This document shows positions 5,630 through 6,007 of a stretch of 6,007 nucleotides of DNA, one piece after another; position 1 is the stretch's first letter; each line of letters opens with the position of its first letter. The DNA lies in the NCBI GenBank assembly GCA_031267155.1, contig JAIRZR010000443.1:1-6007 (forward strand), in the 5' to 3' direction. The DNA comes from Prevotellaceae bacterium. GTDB lineage: Bacteria; Bacteroidota; Bacteroidia; Bacteroidales; UBA932. The notes below the pieces were generated by a model. The model saw only the letters and a list, made by a program, of their open reading frames with translations, made no database searches and had not been told where the DNA came from. Position numbers and translations under genes: made by a program.

Positions 5630-5651
5630 CACCTCAAGAAAAGAATTAACC
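5625..5651 (-). repeat. Right terminal inverted repeat of the ISL3 element
   Basis: Partner of 4993-5019 in inverted orientation, 26 of 27 bases matching. It contains the transposase remnant's stop codon TAG (5627-5629), a common arrangement in compact IS elements. Confidence 0.9.
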
Positions 5652-5754
5652 GATTTCAGCAAAAAAAATGAAATATTTTTCTTGCAGATTTAAATTTTAA
5701 TCACAAGACTTTCAATCAGATAAAAAAACTCCTGCAGCAAATTTTACATTAAAC

Positions 5755-5786
5755 TGTTCATGGTATGAAAAAATAGTTTAACTTTG
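5755..5786 (+). promoter_or_regulatory. Candidate Bacteroidetes housekeeping promoter
   Basis: TAACTTTG (5779-5786) is a full match to the -7 pattern TAnnTTTG and is followed by CCGCG. The sequence 20 nt upstream is TGTT (5755-5758), a partial -33 match. Transcription would start near 5793, about 40 nt before ATG 5835. It is the best -7 box in the window. Confidence 0.5.
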
Positions 5787-5834
5787 CCGCGTTAATTGCA
5801 AAGATTTTTACGTGTAGAATTAAAGTATTGTTTT

Positions 5835-6007
<173 letters not shown>

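Larger units (their letters stand above)
4993..5651 (+). mobile_element. Decayed ISL3-family insertion sequence (659 bp)
   Basis: The element is bounded by 27-bp terminal inverted repeats with one mismatch, both starting GGTTAATTCTTTT and ending TTGAGGTGCTATG reading inward. Inside is a broken ISL3-type DDE transposase whose stop codon falls within the right repeat. Intact ISL3 members are usually about 1.3-1.6 kb with transposases of about 400 aa, so more than half is missing, mainly from the catalytic middle. The 8-bp flanks (TAAATTTG left, GATTTCAG right) do not match, so no target duplication of the usual ISL3 size is visible. The insertion is old or rearranged. It cannot move by itself, but intact ends might let a related transposase act on it. 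Confidence 0.88.

Noticed and set aside
4985..5659. 8-bp target-site duplication around the IS
   Set aside because: The flanks TAAATTTG and GATTTCAG do not match, and shifting by a base or two does not produce a convincing direct repeat.

Overview
The window looks like chromosomal DNA of a member of the Bacteroidetes, probably Bacteroidales, at moderate to low GC. The reasons are the Bacteroidetes-type forms of PdxA and QueA, an LpxH-type lipid A hydrolase next to a cysteine-tailed SlyD-like FKBP, the scarcity of Shine-Dalgarno sequences, very A/T-rich leaders, and promoter candidates of the TTG-N(about 20)-TAnnTTTG type. The right edge lies inside a GA dinucleotide repeat, so this may be the end of a contig.

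Layout. Positions 1-116 (minus) hold the first codons of a PD-(D/E)XK-nuclease/Rpn-like protein that leaves the window. 190-1248 (minus) is pdxA, with a candidate promoter just upstream. 1249-1708 is mostly non-coding; it has a 7-bp perfect inverted repeat and an unrecognised 54-codon reading frame. 1709-2140 (+) is ssb, closed by a clear intrinsic terminator at 2195-2219. 2465-4822 (+) is a tight three-gene unit, queA-lpxH-slyD (gaps of 16 and 8 nt), that ends at an intrinsic terminator at 4836-4854. 4855-4992 contains hairpins and a dispersed-repeat-like sequence. 4993-5651 is a decayed ISL3-family element with 27-bp terminal inverted repeats and a frameshifted, internally deleted transposase. 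5652-6007 is AT-rich. It holds a Bacteroidetes-type promoter candidate, a 22-nt palindrome, a near-perfect sigma-54 (-24/-12) promoter, and an (AG)n microsatellite of at least 81 nt that begins at the promoter's -12 element and runs off the window.

The intact genes are housekeeping: vitamin B6 synthesis (pdxA), DNA replication and repair (ssb), tRNA queuosine modification (queA), lipid A synthesis (lpxH) and protein folding with metal handling (slyD). The most unusual points are two. PdxA aligns residue for residue with E. coli PdxA (offset +1), yet two of its three metal-binding histidines are asparagine and a substrate-binding asparagine is serine. At the right edge, a sigma-54 promoter and an open reading frame both run straight into the GA repeat, which makes this a candidate variable locus. 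I did not find a complete, clearly new multi-gene system.
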